Shown here: in pieces, positions 27,297-36,247 of the stretch
Layout of the letters: each line of letters begins with the position of its first letter
Position numbering within the stretch: the first letter of the stretch is position 1
Assembly: GCF_008086595.1 (NCBI RefSeq)
Contig: NZ_RXYA01000004.1
Location: 124,001 to 188,000, forward strand
DNA from: Acetobacterium paludosum
GTDB taxonomy: Bacteria; Bacillota; Clostridia; Eubacteriales; Eubacteriaceae
Length of the DNA stretch: 64,000 nt
Reading direction: 5' to 3'
Translations under genes and position numbers: made by a program
The notes under the pieces: generated by a model
The model's database searches: none
Told to the model about the DNA's origin: nothing
Seen by the model: the letters and a program-made list of their open reading frames with translations, nothing else

Positions 27297-28819
27297 TGTT
27301 TTTCACCCTCATCCATTACCCCTGACATCATCAGCCCAATGGCTTCTTTCGAAGTTTTTCTTGGATCAACAATACCTGTTACTTTTCCTTCACATAATAC
27401 CATAATCCGATCACAAAGACTCATTAGCACATCCAGGTCTTCGCCAATATACATAATGGGTTTCATCTTGGCTTTTTGAGCATTCAATAATTCATAAATA
27501 ATTTGAGACGATCCAACGTCCAATCCCCGGGTGGCATAAGCCGTAATCATTAGCTTAGGATCAAGTGCAATTTCCCGGCCTAACAATATCTTTTGGATAT
27601 TTCCGCCGGAAAGAAGACTAACGGCATGATTCTCTATCCCTGGTGTTGAAACATTGAGCTTTTCAACCAGCAACTCTGCTTTTCCACGGGAAACAACCCG
27701 GGAAATTCCCAAGCCTTTTTTATTTCGATAATCTTTAAGTAAAACATTGTCGATAATATCCATAGACGATACCAGCCCCATTCCCAGACGATCCTCGGGA
27801 ACAAAACTCAAACTGATCCCCATCTCATAAATTTTTTCCGGTGTTTTGCCAACAATATTTTCACCTTCAAAAACAACTTCGCCGCTCTTGATCGGGTATA
27901 ATCCTGCGATCCCTTCACACAGCTCTTTTTGTCCACTTCCCGCGATCCCGGCGACCCCCAGAATTTCTCCCGCGTAAAGATCAAAGGTCACATTATCTAA
28001 AATCGTTACCTTGTTACGATCGATGGCCGTCATTGATTTTACTTCTAAAGACTTTTCTCCTCGTTCCACCTCAAGAAATGGGACATTTAGCTCCATAACA
28101 TCCCCAACCATCATTCCGGCCAACTCCTGAGGTGTTGTTTCGCTTTTTTTTACGGTCTGAATGGTCGTTCCTTTCCTCATAATGGTAATCCGATCACTGA
28201 TTTCCATGACTTCTTCCAATTTGTGCGTAATAATAATAACCGAGCAGCCGTTACTGACCATTCTTCTGATAATTCCAAATAAGTTTTCGATCTCCTGCGG
28301 TGTCAGAACCGCGGTTGGCTCATCTAAAATTAAAACATCTGCCCCGCGATACAATACTTTGAAAATTTCCAAACTTTGCTTTTCGGCGACTGACATTTCA
28401 TAGACTTTTTTAAATGGCTCGATATCCATTCCCAATTTATCGATCAATTTCCCCATCTCATCTAAAATCTTTTTTTTATTTAAAAAAGGGGTTGTCCTGC
28501 GACTGCCTGCCGCAATATTTTCGATGGCGGAAAAAGCTTCCACCAATTTATAATGCTGAGGCAGCATGCCAATTCCTAAGTCCAGCGCATCTTTAGGAGA
28601 GCTGATATTGACGACCTGTCCCTTCACTTCTACCGAACCCTCATCCGGCATATAGATACCGTTGAGGACGTTCATCAGTGAGCTTTTGCCCGCCCCATTC
28701 TCGCCTAAGATGGCATGTACTTCTCCCTTTTTTAATGAAAATTCCACATGATCCAGGGCTTTGACTTTGCCAAAAACCTTCGTGATGTTTTTCATTTTTA
28801 CAACATAATCATTATTCAT
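27293..28819 (-). CDS. ABC transporter ATP-binding protein with two ATPase domains (NupO-like)
   Basis: A 508-residue protein with tandem ABC domains, as in the ribose/nucleoside family. The first has Walker A GENGAGKSS (about 38-46) and LILDEPTAVLTP. The second has a reduced Walker A (GIAGSGQKE), the signature LLSGGNIQK and a degenerate Walker B (LMITAYATRGLD). It powers uptake of the solute delivered by the lipoprotein gene upstream. The second site is probably non-hydrolytic, a known trait of this family. Confidence 0.92.
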   Translation of the reverse strand: MNNDYVVKMKNITKVFGKVKALDHVEFSLKKGEVHAILGENGAGKSSLMNVLNGIYMPDEGSVEVKGQVVNISSPKDALDLGIGMLPQHYKLVEAFSAIENIAAGSRRTTPFLNKKKILDEMGKLIDKLGMDIEPFKKVYEMSVAEKQSLEIFKVLYRGADVLILDEPTAVLTPQEIENLFGIIRRMVSNGCSVIIITHKLEEVMEISDRITIMRKGTTIQTVKKSETTPQELAGMMVGDVMELNVPFLEVERGEKSLEVKSMTAIDRNKVTILDNVTFDLYAGEILGVAGIAGSGQKELCEGIAGLYPIKSGEVVFEGENIVGKTPEKIYEMGISLSFVPEDRLGMGLVSSMDIIDNVLLKDYRNKKGLGISRVVSRGKAELLVEKLNVSTPGIENHAVSLLSGGNIQKILLGREIALDPKLMITAYATRGLDVGSSQIIYELLNAQKAKMKPIMYIGEDLDVLMSLCDRIMVLCEGKVTGIVDPRKTSKEAIGLMMSGVMDEGEKQ

Positions 28820-28843
28820 GCTTTCACCTTTACTATAAAATAG

Positions 28844-28870
28844 CGGACAGAGTCTTTAAGGCTCTGTCCG
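28844..28870 (-). other. Hairpin between lipoprotein and ATPase genes
   Basis: CGGACAGAG and CTCTGTCCG form a perfect 9-bp stem with a nine-base loop. A weak T-rich stretch follows on the minus strand. Such hairpins after binding-protein genes often partly terminate or protect the message, so that the binding protein is made in excess. Confidence 0.7.
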
Positions 28871-28886
28871 TTATTACATTTTCTGA

Positions 28887-29981
28887 CTAGTTTACACTGC
28901 CAACCACGTTGTCGACAAACCAATCCATGCTTAATTCCGCTTCATCTGTCAGCACCGTACCGGCATTCACTCGTACTGTTCCGGTCTGATCTTTTATCTC
29001 GCCTGCAAAAACATTAAGTGTTCCCGCTTTAATTGCTGCTGTTGCCGTATCAACCTGGGCTTGAGCCGATCCTGGTGCCAGCTTTGTTAAAGTATCAAGT
29101 GAAACAATACCGTCATTCATGCCGCCCCAATACGTATCAGATTTCCAGGTACCATCGATGACCGCTTGAACTCTCTCGGTATAATAACCGCTAAAATCCC
29201 ACAGCGGTGCTGTCATATATACTTCCGGCATCGTTGCAGCTGCGCTTAGGTCATAACCTATCGATAATTTTCCGGCTTCCTTAGCTGCTTCCATAACAGC
29301 TGTTGAATCTTGATGTTGAGCTGTTACGTCGCATCCTTGCTGAATCAAAGCTTCGGCTGCGGCTTTTTCAACGGTCGGGTCATACCATGTATTGGTCCAC
29401 GACACATTTACAGTTGCAGTTGGATTTACCGATTTTACGCCCAGCGCAAAGGCATTGATTCCCCGAACACATTCTGGAATCGGCATTGCTGCAATGTATG
29501 CGATTTTATTTGTTTTTGTCGTTAAGCCGGCGACAATTCCTGATAAATAACGAGGTTCTTCAATTCGTCCGAAATAAGTTCCTAAATTATCAGATGTCAT
29601 ATAGCCTGAGCAATGTTCGAATTTAACATTTGGAAATTCTTTAGCAGCTTCTACCATGCCATCCATGAAACCATAACTGGTTCCAAAAATAATTGTACAG
29701 CCCTGATCAACCATATCTCTGACTGTTGAGACAACGGCACTTTTTTCTTCCGCAACATTTTCTTTCACTACTGTCTCAACTTTACCGTTAAAGTGCTCAA
29801 CCATTTTTGCACGGCCTTGATCATGAACTTGTGACCACCCGCCATCATCGGCAGGGCCAACATAAAGAAAACCAACCTTAGTCACGGCATTCGTTTTTGT
29901 TGTCGAACCTGAACTACAACCTACAACACTGACTACAACCATAATCAGCGCAAGCATCAATACTCCCAATTTCTTTTTCAT
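28887..29981 (-). CDS. BMP-family substrate-binding lipoprotein
   Basis: A 364-residue extracellular binding protein. The signal peptide ends in the lipobox VVGC (Cys22), so it is lipid-anchored. The mature part is a periplasmic-binding-protein fold of the Med/BMP group (motif FLYVGPADDGGWSQVHDQG near the N terminus, then GYDLS near the middle). Family members bind nucleosides or purines (TmpC/PnrA, BmpA). It is the first gene of the importer operon, with promoter and AGGAGG site upstream. Confidence 0.92.
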   Translation of the reverse strand: MKKKLGVLMLALIMVVVSVVGCSSGSTTKTNAVTKVGFLYVGPADDGGWSQVHDQGRAKMVEHFNGKVETVVKENVAEEKSAVVSTVRDMVDQGCTIIFGTSYGFMDGMVEAAKEFPNVKFEHCSGYMTSDNLGTYFGRIEEPRYLSGIVAGLTTKTNKIAYIAAMPIPECVRGINAFALGVKSVNPTATVNVSWTNTWYDPTVEKAAAEALIQQGCDVTAQHQDSTAVMEAAKEAGKLSIGYDLSAAATMPEVYMTAPLWDFSGYYTERVQAVIDGTWKSDTYWGGMNDGIVSLDTLTKLAPGSAQAQVDTATAAIKAGTLNVFAGEIKDQTGTVRVNAGTVLTDEAELSMDWFVDNVVGSVN

Positions 29982-30043
29982 TCTGTTCCTCCTAATTATA
30001 ATTAGTGCAACCTGTTAAAATAAACAGTCTTACCCACATTAGT

Positions 30044-30072
30044 ATTCTACCTAAAAAGCATCTAAAATGCAA
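30044..30072 (-). promoter_or_regulatory. Sigma-A promoter for the nucleoside-importer operon
   Basis: TTGCAT (30067-30072), 17 bases, TAGAAT (30044-30049), about 60 bases before the lipoprotein start. I see no purine-riboswitch core in the leader. Confidence 0.7.
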
Positions 30073-30117
30073 TCTAAAAAAAGCAAAACAGCGGGGTGCA
30101 TTTATTGTCGATTTTTG

Positions 30118-30146
30118 TTGCAATCAACCCATTAATTCGTTATTAT
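30118..30146 (+). promoter_or_regulatory. Sigma-A promoter for the MarR-family gene
   Basis: TTGCAA (30118-30123), 17-base spacer, TATTAT (30141-30146), followed about 75 bases later by an AAAGGAG site and a TTG start. Confidence 0.6.
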
Positions 30147-30223
30147 TATAATATGTAAACAGGGTGAACTAAAACCTTCACCTTAGAAAAGGTACGTATT
30201 TTCATTTTGAAAGGAGTGTCGTT

Positions 30224-30844
30224 TTGAAAAAAGAAAAGAAAAGCAAGAAATTGGATATCAAAGAAGGTAAGGATTCAAAAAAAGAAACAAAAAAGAAAAA
30301 CCTGAATGAAGAAAAAAAGGTGGGTGTTATTAGTAAAAAATCAAAATCTGTTCCGCAAGACAACATTCAGCCAACGGCAGGAGTTGATTATGCTGTGCTA
30401 AAAAAACTCATGATTGATTCAGCCGTTCTTTACCAAAATATTCTTGTCTTACCGCAGGCTTTTAATGTCAGCAATCATTCATACTCCTTATTCCCTTCAG
30501 AGCTCAAAGCTCTTGACATGATCGGTCACTTTTCAGGCATCAATTTAACTCAGCTTGCAAATAAAATAGGAATTTCTAAGAGCGCCATTTCGAAATGCAC
30601 CTCTAAACTTTTAGAAAAAGAGCTGATAAAAAAAGAAAAATCACCGATTAATGTTCGGGAAGTTGTTTTTACACTCTCTGAGGATGGTCAATCAATTTTT
30701 TCTCAGCTAGATCATGCCCATTCTGATCTGTTCAGACCTTTTAATCGTGTTCTTGAAAGCCTTTCCATCCAGGAAACTAATGAACTTCATCATGTGTTTT
30801 TAGATATTCATTCGCGTTTAGAAGAAATCCTTGACAATCTCTAA
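30224..30844 (+). CDS. MarR-family transcriptional regulator with lysine-rich N-terminal tail
   Basis: 206 residues. The first 45 are extremely basic (about 20 Lys, with KKK and KKEKK runs) and probably disordered. About 75-190 form a MarR winged helix-turn-helix with the recognition region TQLANKIGISKSAISKCTSK. The start is TTG with AAAGGAG eight bases ahead. It is divergent from the nucleoside importer and a candidate for its control. The tail is unusual for MarR proteins and may add non-specific DNA or RNA binding. Confidence 0.85.
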   Translation: MKKEKKSKKLDIKEGKDSKKETKKKNLNEEKKVGVISKKSKSVPQDNIQPTAGVDYAVLKKLMIDSAVLYQNILVLPQAFNVSNHSYSLFPSELKALDMIGHFSGINLTQLANKIGISKSAISKCTSKLLEKELIKKEKSPINVREVVFTLSEDGQSIFSQLDHAHSDLFRPFNRVLESLSIQETNELHHVFLDIHSRLEEILDNL

Positions 30845-30994
30845 CTTAAATTATAAACCAGCGACACATCAAAAAGACAACTCTAAATTTGAAGGTCAGC
30901 ATTTATCTGGTTGTAACCAATCCTGGTGACAATCAAAACACCGACAATAATGTTGGCCTTTAAATTTTTTCAATTCGTCCTATCACAATTTACT

Positions 30995-31693
30995 CTATTG
31001 CATCAGGTTATTTGAATTATTTTTGTTTTCGCCCTGATTTACTTTCGTATAAGTCTCCTCATCGATCATTCCATAACTTTCCAGCTTCAACGTCATTGTC
31101 TTTTCAGATAACACTTCCCCTTTAATTTCGAAATCAGTTGTTTTCAAAATTGGTTGATAATTCTCCACTTCCTGAAGAAAGCGAATGGAGTTCGCCTCAT
31201 TCCCGGAATAAATAATTGCAAATGAACACCTGGCCAGATATCTTCCATCCGGCCCTTTGATTATTTTATCTTCATTTTCCATTTCCAGACCAACAGCCTC
31301 ATCCATTTGAGTATCGATTGGATTAAATTTAACAGAGATTAATTCGACTTCCGCTTTCTCTGCCATTTCAACGATACCTGCATATAATCCTACGGAATCA
31401 ATCATATCTGGAATATTGATCTTATATTCTTCAATTTTTTCGCGAATATTTCCGAATTCTGATAAATATTCTTTCTCCGTCATTTTTTCTGGAAAACCAA
31501 TACTGATGTTGTTTTTTTCTGCTAACATTTCTTTGTTAGCGACAACCATTTCATATTCCGGAACCAGAAACAATACTGTTAGCATAATGATAAAGGCAGC
31601 GAGAATCAGTCCTTTTTCAATCTCTAACTTTAACCCTTTATTTGTTGTTTCACTTTTTTCCTGATTCTCCTTGTCAATGATACTTCTACTCAT
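30995..31693 (-). CDS. pilO: PilO/GspM-like pilus assembly protein
   Basis: 232 residues with one transmembrane helix (about 30-50, GLILAAFIIMLTVLFLVP), then a coiled-coil region and a small periplasmic-type alpha/beta domain. The position after PilM- and PilN-like genes and this topology support a PilO role in the inner-membrane alignment complex. The sequence itself is weakly conserved. It overlaps the pilN-like gene by eight bases and is the last gene of the operon. Confidence 0.7.
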   Translation of the reverse strand: MSRSIIDKENQEKSETTNKGLKLEIEKGLILAAFIIMLTVLFLVPEYEMVVANKEMLAEKNNISIGFPEKMTEKEYLSEFGNIREKIEEYKINIPDMIDSVGLYAGIVEMAEKAEVELISVKFNPIDTQMDEAVGLEMENEDKIIKGPDGRYLARCSFAIIYSGNEANSIRFLQEVENYQPILKTTDFEIKGEVLSEKTMTLKLESYGMIDEETYTKVNQGENKNNSNNLMQ

Positions 31694-32276
31694 ATTGAAC
31701 CTCTGTTGTTTCTATTTCAAATGTAAATTCCCAAATATTTTCGTTTAAAACCTCATTAATGGTATTTTTATGTTCGGTTTCCAGCAATGATTTTTTTGCG
31801 GTATCTTGGATACTGACATTTTTGAACAATTCCTGTGTCATGAGCTTGTCTCTGAACTGAAAAATATCTTCCTGGTTTTTCGTTCGGCCAGATACGATTA
31901 ATTTTCCATCAATATATGTATATTCGATTAGATTGACTCCAGTCGGAAGCGAATCATTAACCCCATTCAACGCTTTCAGAGATGTATCCTTATTCCGGGT
32001 TAAAACTTTTTTAAGTTTATTTTGATACTCCAACAATTCATTTTGATCTGAAATATTCTGATAGATAATCTGATCGCCGCTTTTATTTCTTATAACTTCC
32101 TCAACCTGTTGTATTCTATTTAAGAGAACCTGATTCATAACGACCAAACTTCCATATGCCATTAAAAACAAAATAGCGGTCCCCCAAATCGCCAGGATCC
32201 ACAACTTTCTTCCGGATACTTTTCCCGGCTTCTTTTTCCGGGAACGAATTGGCAATAGATTTATTTCTGTCTTCAT
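31686..32276 (-). CDS. pilN: PilN-like pilus assembly protein
   Basis: 196 residues beginning MKTEINLLPIRSRKK; the INLLP motif just before the membrane helix is the PilN segment that docks into PilM. One transmembrane helix (about 25-48) is followed by a coiled coil and a ferredoxin-like domain. It sits between pilM and pilO as in type IV pilus loci. Confidence 0.85.
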   Translation of the reverse strand: MKTEINLLPIRSRKKKPGKVSGRKLWILAIWGTAILFLMAYGSLVVMNQVLLNRIQQVEEVIRNKSGDQIIYQNISDQNELLEYQNKLKKVLTRNKDTSLKALNGVNDSLPTGVNLIEYTYIDGKLIVSGRTKNQEDIFQFRDKLMTQELFKNVSIQDTAKKSLLETEHKNTINEVLNENIWEFTFEIETTEVQYE

Positions 32277-32305
32277 GGTTGCCTTCCAATCCTATCATTC
32301 TATTA

Positions 32306-33241
32306 TTATTTTAACATTCCGCTTAAGCAGGGCAGTAATAAGCAAAGTTCCGCTTCCGTCATTTCCTTTGGAAAATGAAACAAACTCTGATCTTCCAAAA
32401 AAATCGAAAAATATTTGACTTCCTTGTTAATCTTCTCTTTAATGTAATTTAGAACCCCATATTCCAGACTTTTTCCGCCTAATAAATAGATATTGCTATT
32501 TTCGTATCCTCTGGCAAGTCCCAATGGTGATTGAAAACTCTCTTTTATCCCTTTAACCACAGATATTAAATAAATTTCGAAATCAGCTGAACCATTCATT
32601 TCTATCCGTCTCTCTTCCTGAAGAAAACCATGATCATAAAACAACAGACGGGCACTTGTCTGACCCATATCTATTATTAAATCCGCATTCTTTTGATTCT
32701 CCGCAAATAATTTTCCCAAGACACTGAATTGCGGTTCAATCCTTTTCAGGCCATGTTTGGTACTATTAAACACCTTGCAATAAGCTTTCAATACTTCTTT
32801 ATGAACGGCAACTCCCAGCACATCCAGCTTTTTAACATCAATACCCAAATATTCAAAAATTTCCGTTCGTTCTTTTGCTAAAAAATCAATCCGCCAGTTA
32901 TCAAATTTTTCCGGTATCATAACCTGCATCTTCCAATTGATTGCTTCCTTAACCTCTTCTATTTGCATCATTGGAAATGCAAAGGAGGATACAACCATAT
33001 TTTTATGATTGATTACCAGCAGCAAATCATCGCTTATGTGATGTTCTTTCAGCAACGTTCTTAAAAACACCACCAGATCTATTTTTTTTTCAGGAATTCC
33101 TTCATTAAAAACATCATTGGGTGTTTTCTCTATCCAGTAGTTTTCGATTTGTATAATCCCTGCATCCGTGCAAAATCCTTTCGTTATTTTCGTTACTTCT
33201 TCTCCTAAATCTACGACCCACTGCCTCTTTTTCTTTTTCAT
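32306..33241 (-). CDS. pilM: PilM-like actin-fold pilus assembly ATPase
   Basis: 311 residues with an actin-like fold. The N-terminal VVDLGEEVTKI phosphate loop and DLIIDMGQTSARLLFYD show the two nucleotide-binding turns. It works in the cytosol, bound to the N-terminal peptide of PilN. The start at 33241 is an ATG overlapping the TGA of the preceding pilin-like gene, with GGAGG four bases ahead; the frame continues to 33262 without support. It is shorter than most PilM proteins (about 350). Confidence 0.85.
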   Translation of the reverse strand: MKKKKRQWVVDLGEEVTKITKGFCTDAGIIQIENYWIEKTPNDVFNEGIPEKKIDLVVFLRTLLKEHHISDDLLLVINHKNMVVSSFAFPMMQIEEVKEAINWKMQVMIPEKFDNWRIDFLAKERTEIFEYLGIDVKKLDVLGVAVHKEVLKAYCKVFNSTKHGLKRIEPQFSVLGKLFAENQKNADLIIDMGQTSARLLFYDHGFLQEERRIEMNGSADFEIYLISVVKGIKESFQSPLGLARGYENSNIYLLGGKSLEYGVLNYIKEKINKEVKYFSIFLEDQSLFHFPKEMTEAELCLLLPCLSGMLK

Positions 33242-33666
33242 TCCGCCTCCAGCATCTTCCATTTAAACGTTGAAACGATCCCTTTACTTGTTTCATCATT
33301 TTTCGGAATAATCTCTATTTCGCCATTGAATTTTTTGTGGAAGTCTCCATAATTGCTTTTCACATCAACAAAACGGTAGTTTTCGGCTGCCACAGTTATA
33401 ACAATGCTGTAGTTGCCACCATTTTCATCAGCCTGCATGCCACTGGTTCCTCTATAATTAATGTCATTCTCCAGTTCGGATCGAGCAACTGCCAGGGCAT
33501 TTTTTCCGGTTAGAATGCAAAGCTCATAGTCCTGGTTCAAGACATTTGCCTTAAGTTCAGCCATCCCCTGAGTTAGTAGGTATCCCACACCTCCAGCCAG
33601 CAAGGCAATCACCACAAGCACTAACGGCAGAATAAATCCTTTTTCATTATTGATTATCTTTTTCAA
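33238..33666 (-). CDS. Prepilin-like protein without Glu5 (PilX/GspK-like)
   Basis: 142 residues with a class III prepilin signal: a short basic leader, then G|FILPLVLVVIALLAGG. The usual Glu at position 5 of the mature protein is missing. Lack of Glu5 is typical of the tip pseudopilin GspK and of some PilX proteins. The globular part carries beta strands and no Cys pair. It lies between a GspJ-like gene and pilM, the same place as gspK before gspL. Confidence 0.75.
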   Translation of the reverse strand: MKKIINNEKGFILPLVLVVIALLAGGVGYLLTQGMAELKANVLNQDYELCILTGKNALAVARSELENDINYRGTSGMQADENGGNYSIVITVAAENYRFVDVKSNYGDFHKKFNGEIEIIPKNDETSKGIVSTFKWKMLEAE

Positions 33667-34166
33667 ATAATTTCCACCGTCTTTCCATGCCGAATCGTCG
33701 TTTTGCGATAAAAATTTTCGCCATCAACAGACAAGGTGTATTCCAGCACAATTTCATTATTAGGTCCCAATGAAAGAGAAAACGCCTGAACGTTGTCGGT
33801 AAACTGACTGTTTCCCCCTGAACCAATTGAATTGAGACTGCCTTTATATACTTTATAACGTCTTAAAAAGCCATTTCTAAATTGATAATAATTATAATAA
33901 AGATCTGGATTTTCTAAATCCTGCAAATAAATACGATCAGATTTGACTATGATTCGCTCGGATTCTAAAACTTGTTTTTGAAAATAGAGGTTTAAATAGC
34001 GTTCATTATAGGAAACCTTCTGATTGGTTTCGGCTTTTTGGTCGATGCTGTTGACAAATATTAAACCTGACAAAAGCATCACTAAAACCAGCGAAATAAC
34101 CATCAGCGCTGTTATTACTTCAATGAGGGAAAACCCTTTATTATGGTCAAGCCGGATGATCACCAT
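33663..34166 (-). CDS. Prepilin-type protein (PilW/GspJ-like)
   Basis: 167 residues with the leader MVIIRLDHNKG and cleavage site G|FSLIEVITALMV, including Glu5. The rest is a beta-rich globular domain ending in FYRKTTIRHGKTVEII. It overlaps both neighbours by a few bases, and the position in the row suggests a minor pilin of the tip complex. Confidence 0.8.
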   Translation of the reverse strand: MVIIRLDHNKGFSLIEVITALMVISLVLVMLLSGLIFVNSIDQKAETNQKVSYNERYLNLYFQKQVLESERIIVKSDRIYLQDLENPDLYYNYYQFRNGFLRRYKVYKGSLNSIGSGGNSQFTDNVQAFSLSLGPNNEIVLEYTLSVDGENFYRKTTIRHGKTVEII

Positions 34167-34567
34167 GACCTCCAGGAAACTTTGATATAGAAGTGCTTTT
34201 CTGCGCTATTTTTCCCTTTATGTATAATCTTAATTGTATACAAACCCGACTGATCGTCCCCCTGAATTTCTTCCCGCCGATAACCTGAGTATTTACCCTG
34301 CAAAACAGAATCCACCTTTTCGGAAAGGGTTAAAGCGGTTGAATCACCTAAACTCCCGTTAATCTCATCAGCAATACTGTTTATTTCAATGGACTGTTCG
34401 AAAATACTTTTTGATACCATCTCAGTTTTAATCGCCATTCCATAAAGCCCAAGGATGGTGGCAAGACCAAATCCGCAAATAGCAATCGCGATAATTGCTT
34501 CCACCAATGTATAACCATTTTGCACGCCCAGTACCCATTTATAAAAACCTTTAAATTTATGGTTCAT
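34160..34567 (-). CDS. Prepilin-type protein (PilV/GspI-like)
   Basis: 135 residues with a leader ending G|YTLVEAIIAIAICGFG, Glu5 present, then a compact beta domain with a C-terminal YIKVSW strand. This length and the order in the operon match GspI/PilV minor pilins. Confidence 0.8.
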   Translation of the reverse strand: MNHKFKGFYKWVLGVQNGYTLVEAIIAIAICGFGLATILGLYGMAIKTEMVSKSIFEQSIEINSIADEINGSLGDSTALTLSEKVDSVLQGKYSGYRREEIQGDDQSGLYTIKIIHKGKNSAEKHFYIKVSWRSW

Positions 34568-35087
34568 CCAAATAAATCCTTCCGTTTCCGAGTTGTACTA
34601 TTATTTTTCTGGTTACCCCAATGGGACTGACAAGATTAACTGTTCCTCCTTGCGACACCGTCCCATGCCCATATAAATTCAACGCAATCTCCTTGGTATA
34701 TGAACCGGTATAACTAAAAGTATTCGCTGGAATAAAAACAATATGATGAACTTTATCTTTCGTCCATGAAATTTGCATACCATTATCAAGCAAGCGAACC
34801 TGCCGATAATTTCCATCCATAATGGCTTCATTTTGATACTGAAGTAATGTGTATAACGTTTTTTCGCATTCCTCGTTAAAAGCTCTTTCTGTTAGTTTTC
34901 CTTTTTCGCTCAAATTGATACTGAACATGGTTACCGTTAGCAAAGATAAAATTGCCAATGTCACCATGAGTTCCATTATTGTAAATCCATTTTGCGCTCT
35001 ATTTGATTTCTGCTTTGAATACTTTGCCTCTTTTCTCTTTTGTAAGCTTATTATAAAGTGGTTGATTCTTCGTATTATGTTAATCAC
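34557..35087 (-). CDS. Prepilin-type protein (GspH/FimT-like)
   Basis: 176 residues. A long, basic 33-residue leader precedes G|FTIMELMVTLAILSLL with Glu5. The mature part has the GspH-type beta pattern (RQVRLLDNGMQISW). It overlaps its neighbours by 4 and 11 bases. Confidence 0.8.
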   Translation of the reverse strand: MINIIRRINHFIISLQKRKEAKYSKQKSNRAQNGFTIMELMVTLAILSLLTVTMFSINLSEKGKLTERAFNEECEKTLYTLLQYQNEAIMDGNYRQVRLLDNGMQISWTKDKVHHIVFIPANTFSYTGSYTKEIALNLYGHGTVSQGGTVNLVSPIGVTRKIIVQLGNGRIYLDEP

Positions 35088-35455
35088 TTCACGGAATCCG
35101 TTATCCCGACGGTTCTTGTTGTTGAATCATAAGTGAATACTTTTCCTTTGCTGACTGGTGCTATGGCGATTTCTTTAATATAACCTTTTTTATTTAGCTC
35201 AGTAATCAGATCATTAAAAGTAGTGAATGTCGATAGATTTTCTGCTCGTTCGGCCTCATATAATTCTATGGCACTTTGAACAATGCGGACATTTGCCTGA
35301 TCTGTTCTTGCCTGTGAATTAATAAGAACGCCAGTGAATCGTGGCAGTGCCAAGGCTGTTAACGCTCCTAAAATGGCGATTACTACAATCAGCTCAATCA
35401 GAGTAAAGCCGGAAACGTTTACATCTCGTTTAATACAATTACCATTTTCTTCCAC
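35084..35455 (-). CDS. Type IV major-pilin-like protein (GspG/ComGC-like)
   Basis: 123 residues, with the leader cut at G|FTLIELIVVIAILGAL and Glu5 present. A C-terminal globular part has a short loop (YDSTTRTVGITD). The TDQANVRIVQSAIELYE helix is typical of GspG and clostridial pilins. It is the first gene of the eight-gene locus and the likely main subunit. It has no calcium-loop Asp cluster that I can see. Confidence 0.85.
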   Translation of the reverse strand: MEENGNCIKRDVNVSGFTLIELIVVIAILGALTALALPRFTGVLINSQARTDQANVRIVQSAIELYEAERAENLSTFTTFNDLITELNKKGYIKEIAIAPVSKGKVFTYDSTTRTVGITDSVK

Positions 35456-35505
35456 TTTTTCTCCCCATTCTCTTTTTTGTATGATAGTATCACGATTTCC
35501 AAATT

Positions 35506-35545
35506 AAAAGAAGAGTAAATATTAATAATATTTACTCTTCTTTTT
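35506..35545. terminator. Perfect 18-bp hairpin terminator
   Basis: The arms at 35506-35523 and 35527-35544 are perfectly complementary with a three-base loop (aat), and both ends are T/A-rich. It lies after the HdeD-like gene (minus strand) and before the pilin operon. Confidence 0.8.
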
Positions 35546-35611
35546 CATTCGGTTCATCAATATATTGTTTTTTTCAATTCTATTCCATTACTGATTGAAT
35601 TGCATAATTAT

Positions 35612-36226
35612 CTATTCAACTTTATAATCATCATAACCTTTTTCTTCCCGTTTGATTTGCGCATAATTTTTCTTCATTTCAATTGCCTGAATAACAAGAA
35701 AAATACCCATTATGCCCAATACGATGCCAATAATCACCATAAAAAATCCTGCCGGTCCCATTGGATCAATAAAAGCATAGATTCCAAACGCGATTAAGGC
35801 AATTCCGATTACAATTTTCATCATCTTTCCGAAACCTTCTGAATTACCAGATATAATCAGAAGAAAAATACCGGTAATAATGGCCCAGATTCCAATAATA
35901 AAAATAAAAAAGGAAACAATAAGGTTTGGCACTAATAAGAATATTGCGCAGATCACCAAATCAAATATGCCTCTGCCGATGCTAAAGTTAACACTCGAGC
36001 CATATTTATGACGAATGATCAGGGCTGAGATCAGATAAAGCGCACCCATAACCCCCCGATAAACACCAAAAACAAAAACTAAAAGGGTGAGCGCCAGATT
36101 GCTGTTGATAATTGTCAATGCACATAATGCAAGATAGCAGAGCCCATCCAGAAGCATGAGCCACCACTTGCCATATGAACGTTCCAGTACTTCTACTCCC
36201 AAAGACTTTGCTTCACTTCGATTCAT
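35612..36226 (-). CDS. HdeD/DUF308-like membrane protein
   Basis: A 204-residue polytopic protein with six hydrophobic segments built from two or three repeats of a two-helix unit, and Gly-rich turns such as FGVYRGVMGALYLISA. This pattern fits the HdeD/DUF308 family, linked to acid or other stress in enterobacteria but of unknown function here. It starts after AAGGAGG and lies 21 bases behind the C_GCAxxG_C_C gene. Confidence 0.75.
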   Translation of the reverse strand: MNRSEAKSLGVEVLERSYGKWWLMLLDGLCYLALCALTIINSNLALTLLVFVFGVYRGVMGALYLISALIIRHKYGSSVNFSIGRGIFDLVICAIFLLVPNLIVSFFIFIIGIWAIITGIFLLIISGNSEGFGKMMKIVIGIALIAFGIYAFIDPMGPAGFFMVIIGIVLGIMGIFLVIQAIEMKKNYAQIKREEKGYDDYKVE

Positions 36227-36247
36227 TTGAAAACCTCCTTGTTAATT

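Noticed and set aside
29982-30110. Possible purine riboswitch in the leader of the nucleoside importer
   Set aside because: No three-way-junction core sequence is present; the leader is short and holds only a sigma-A promoter.
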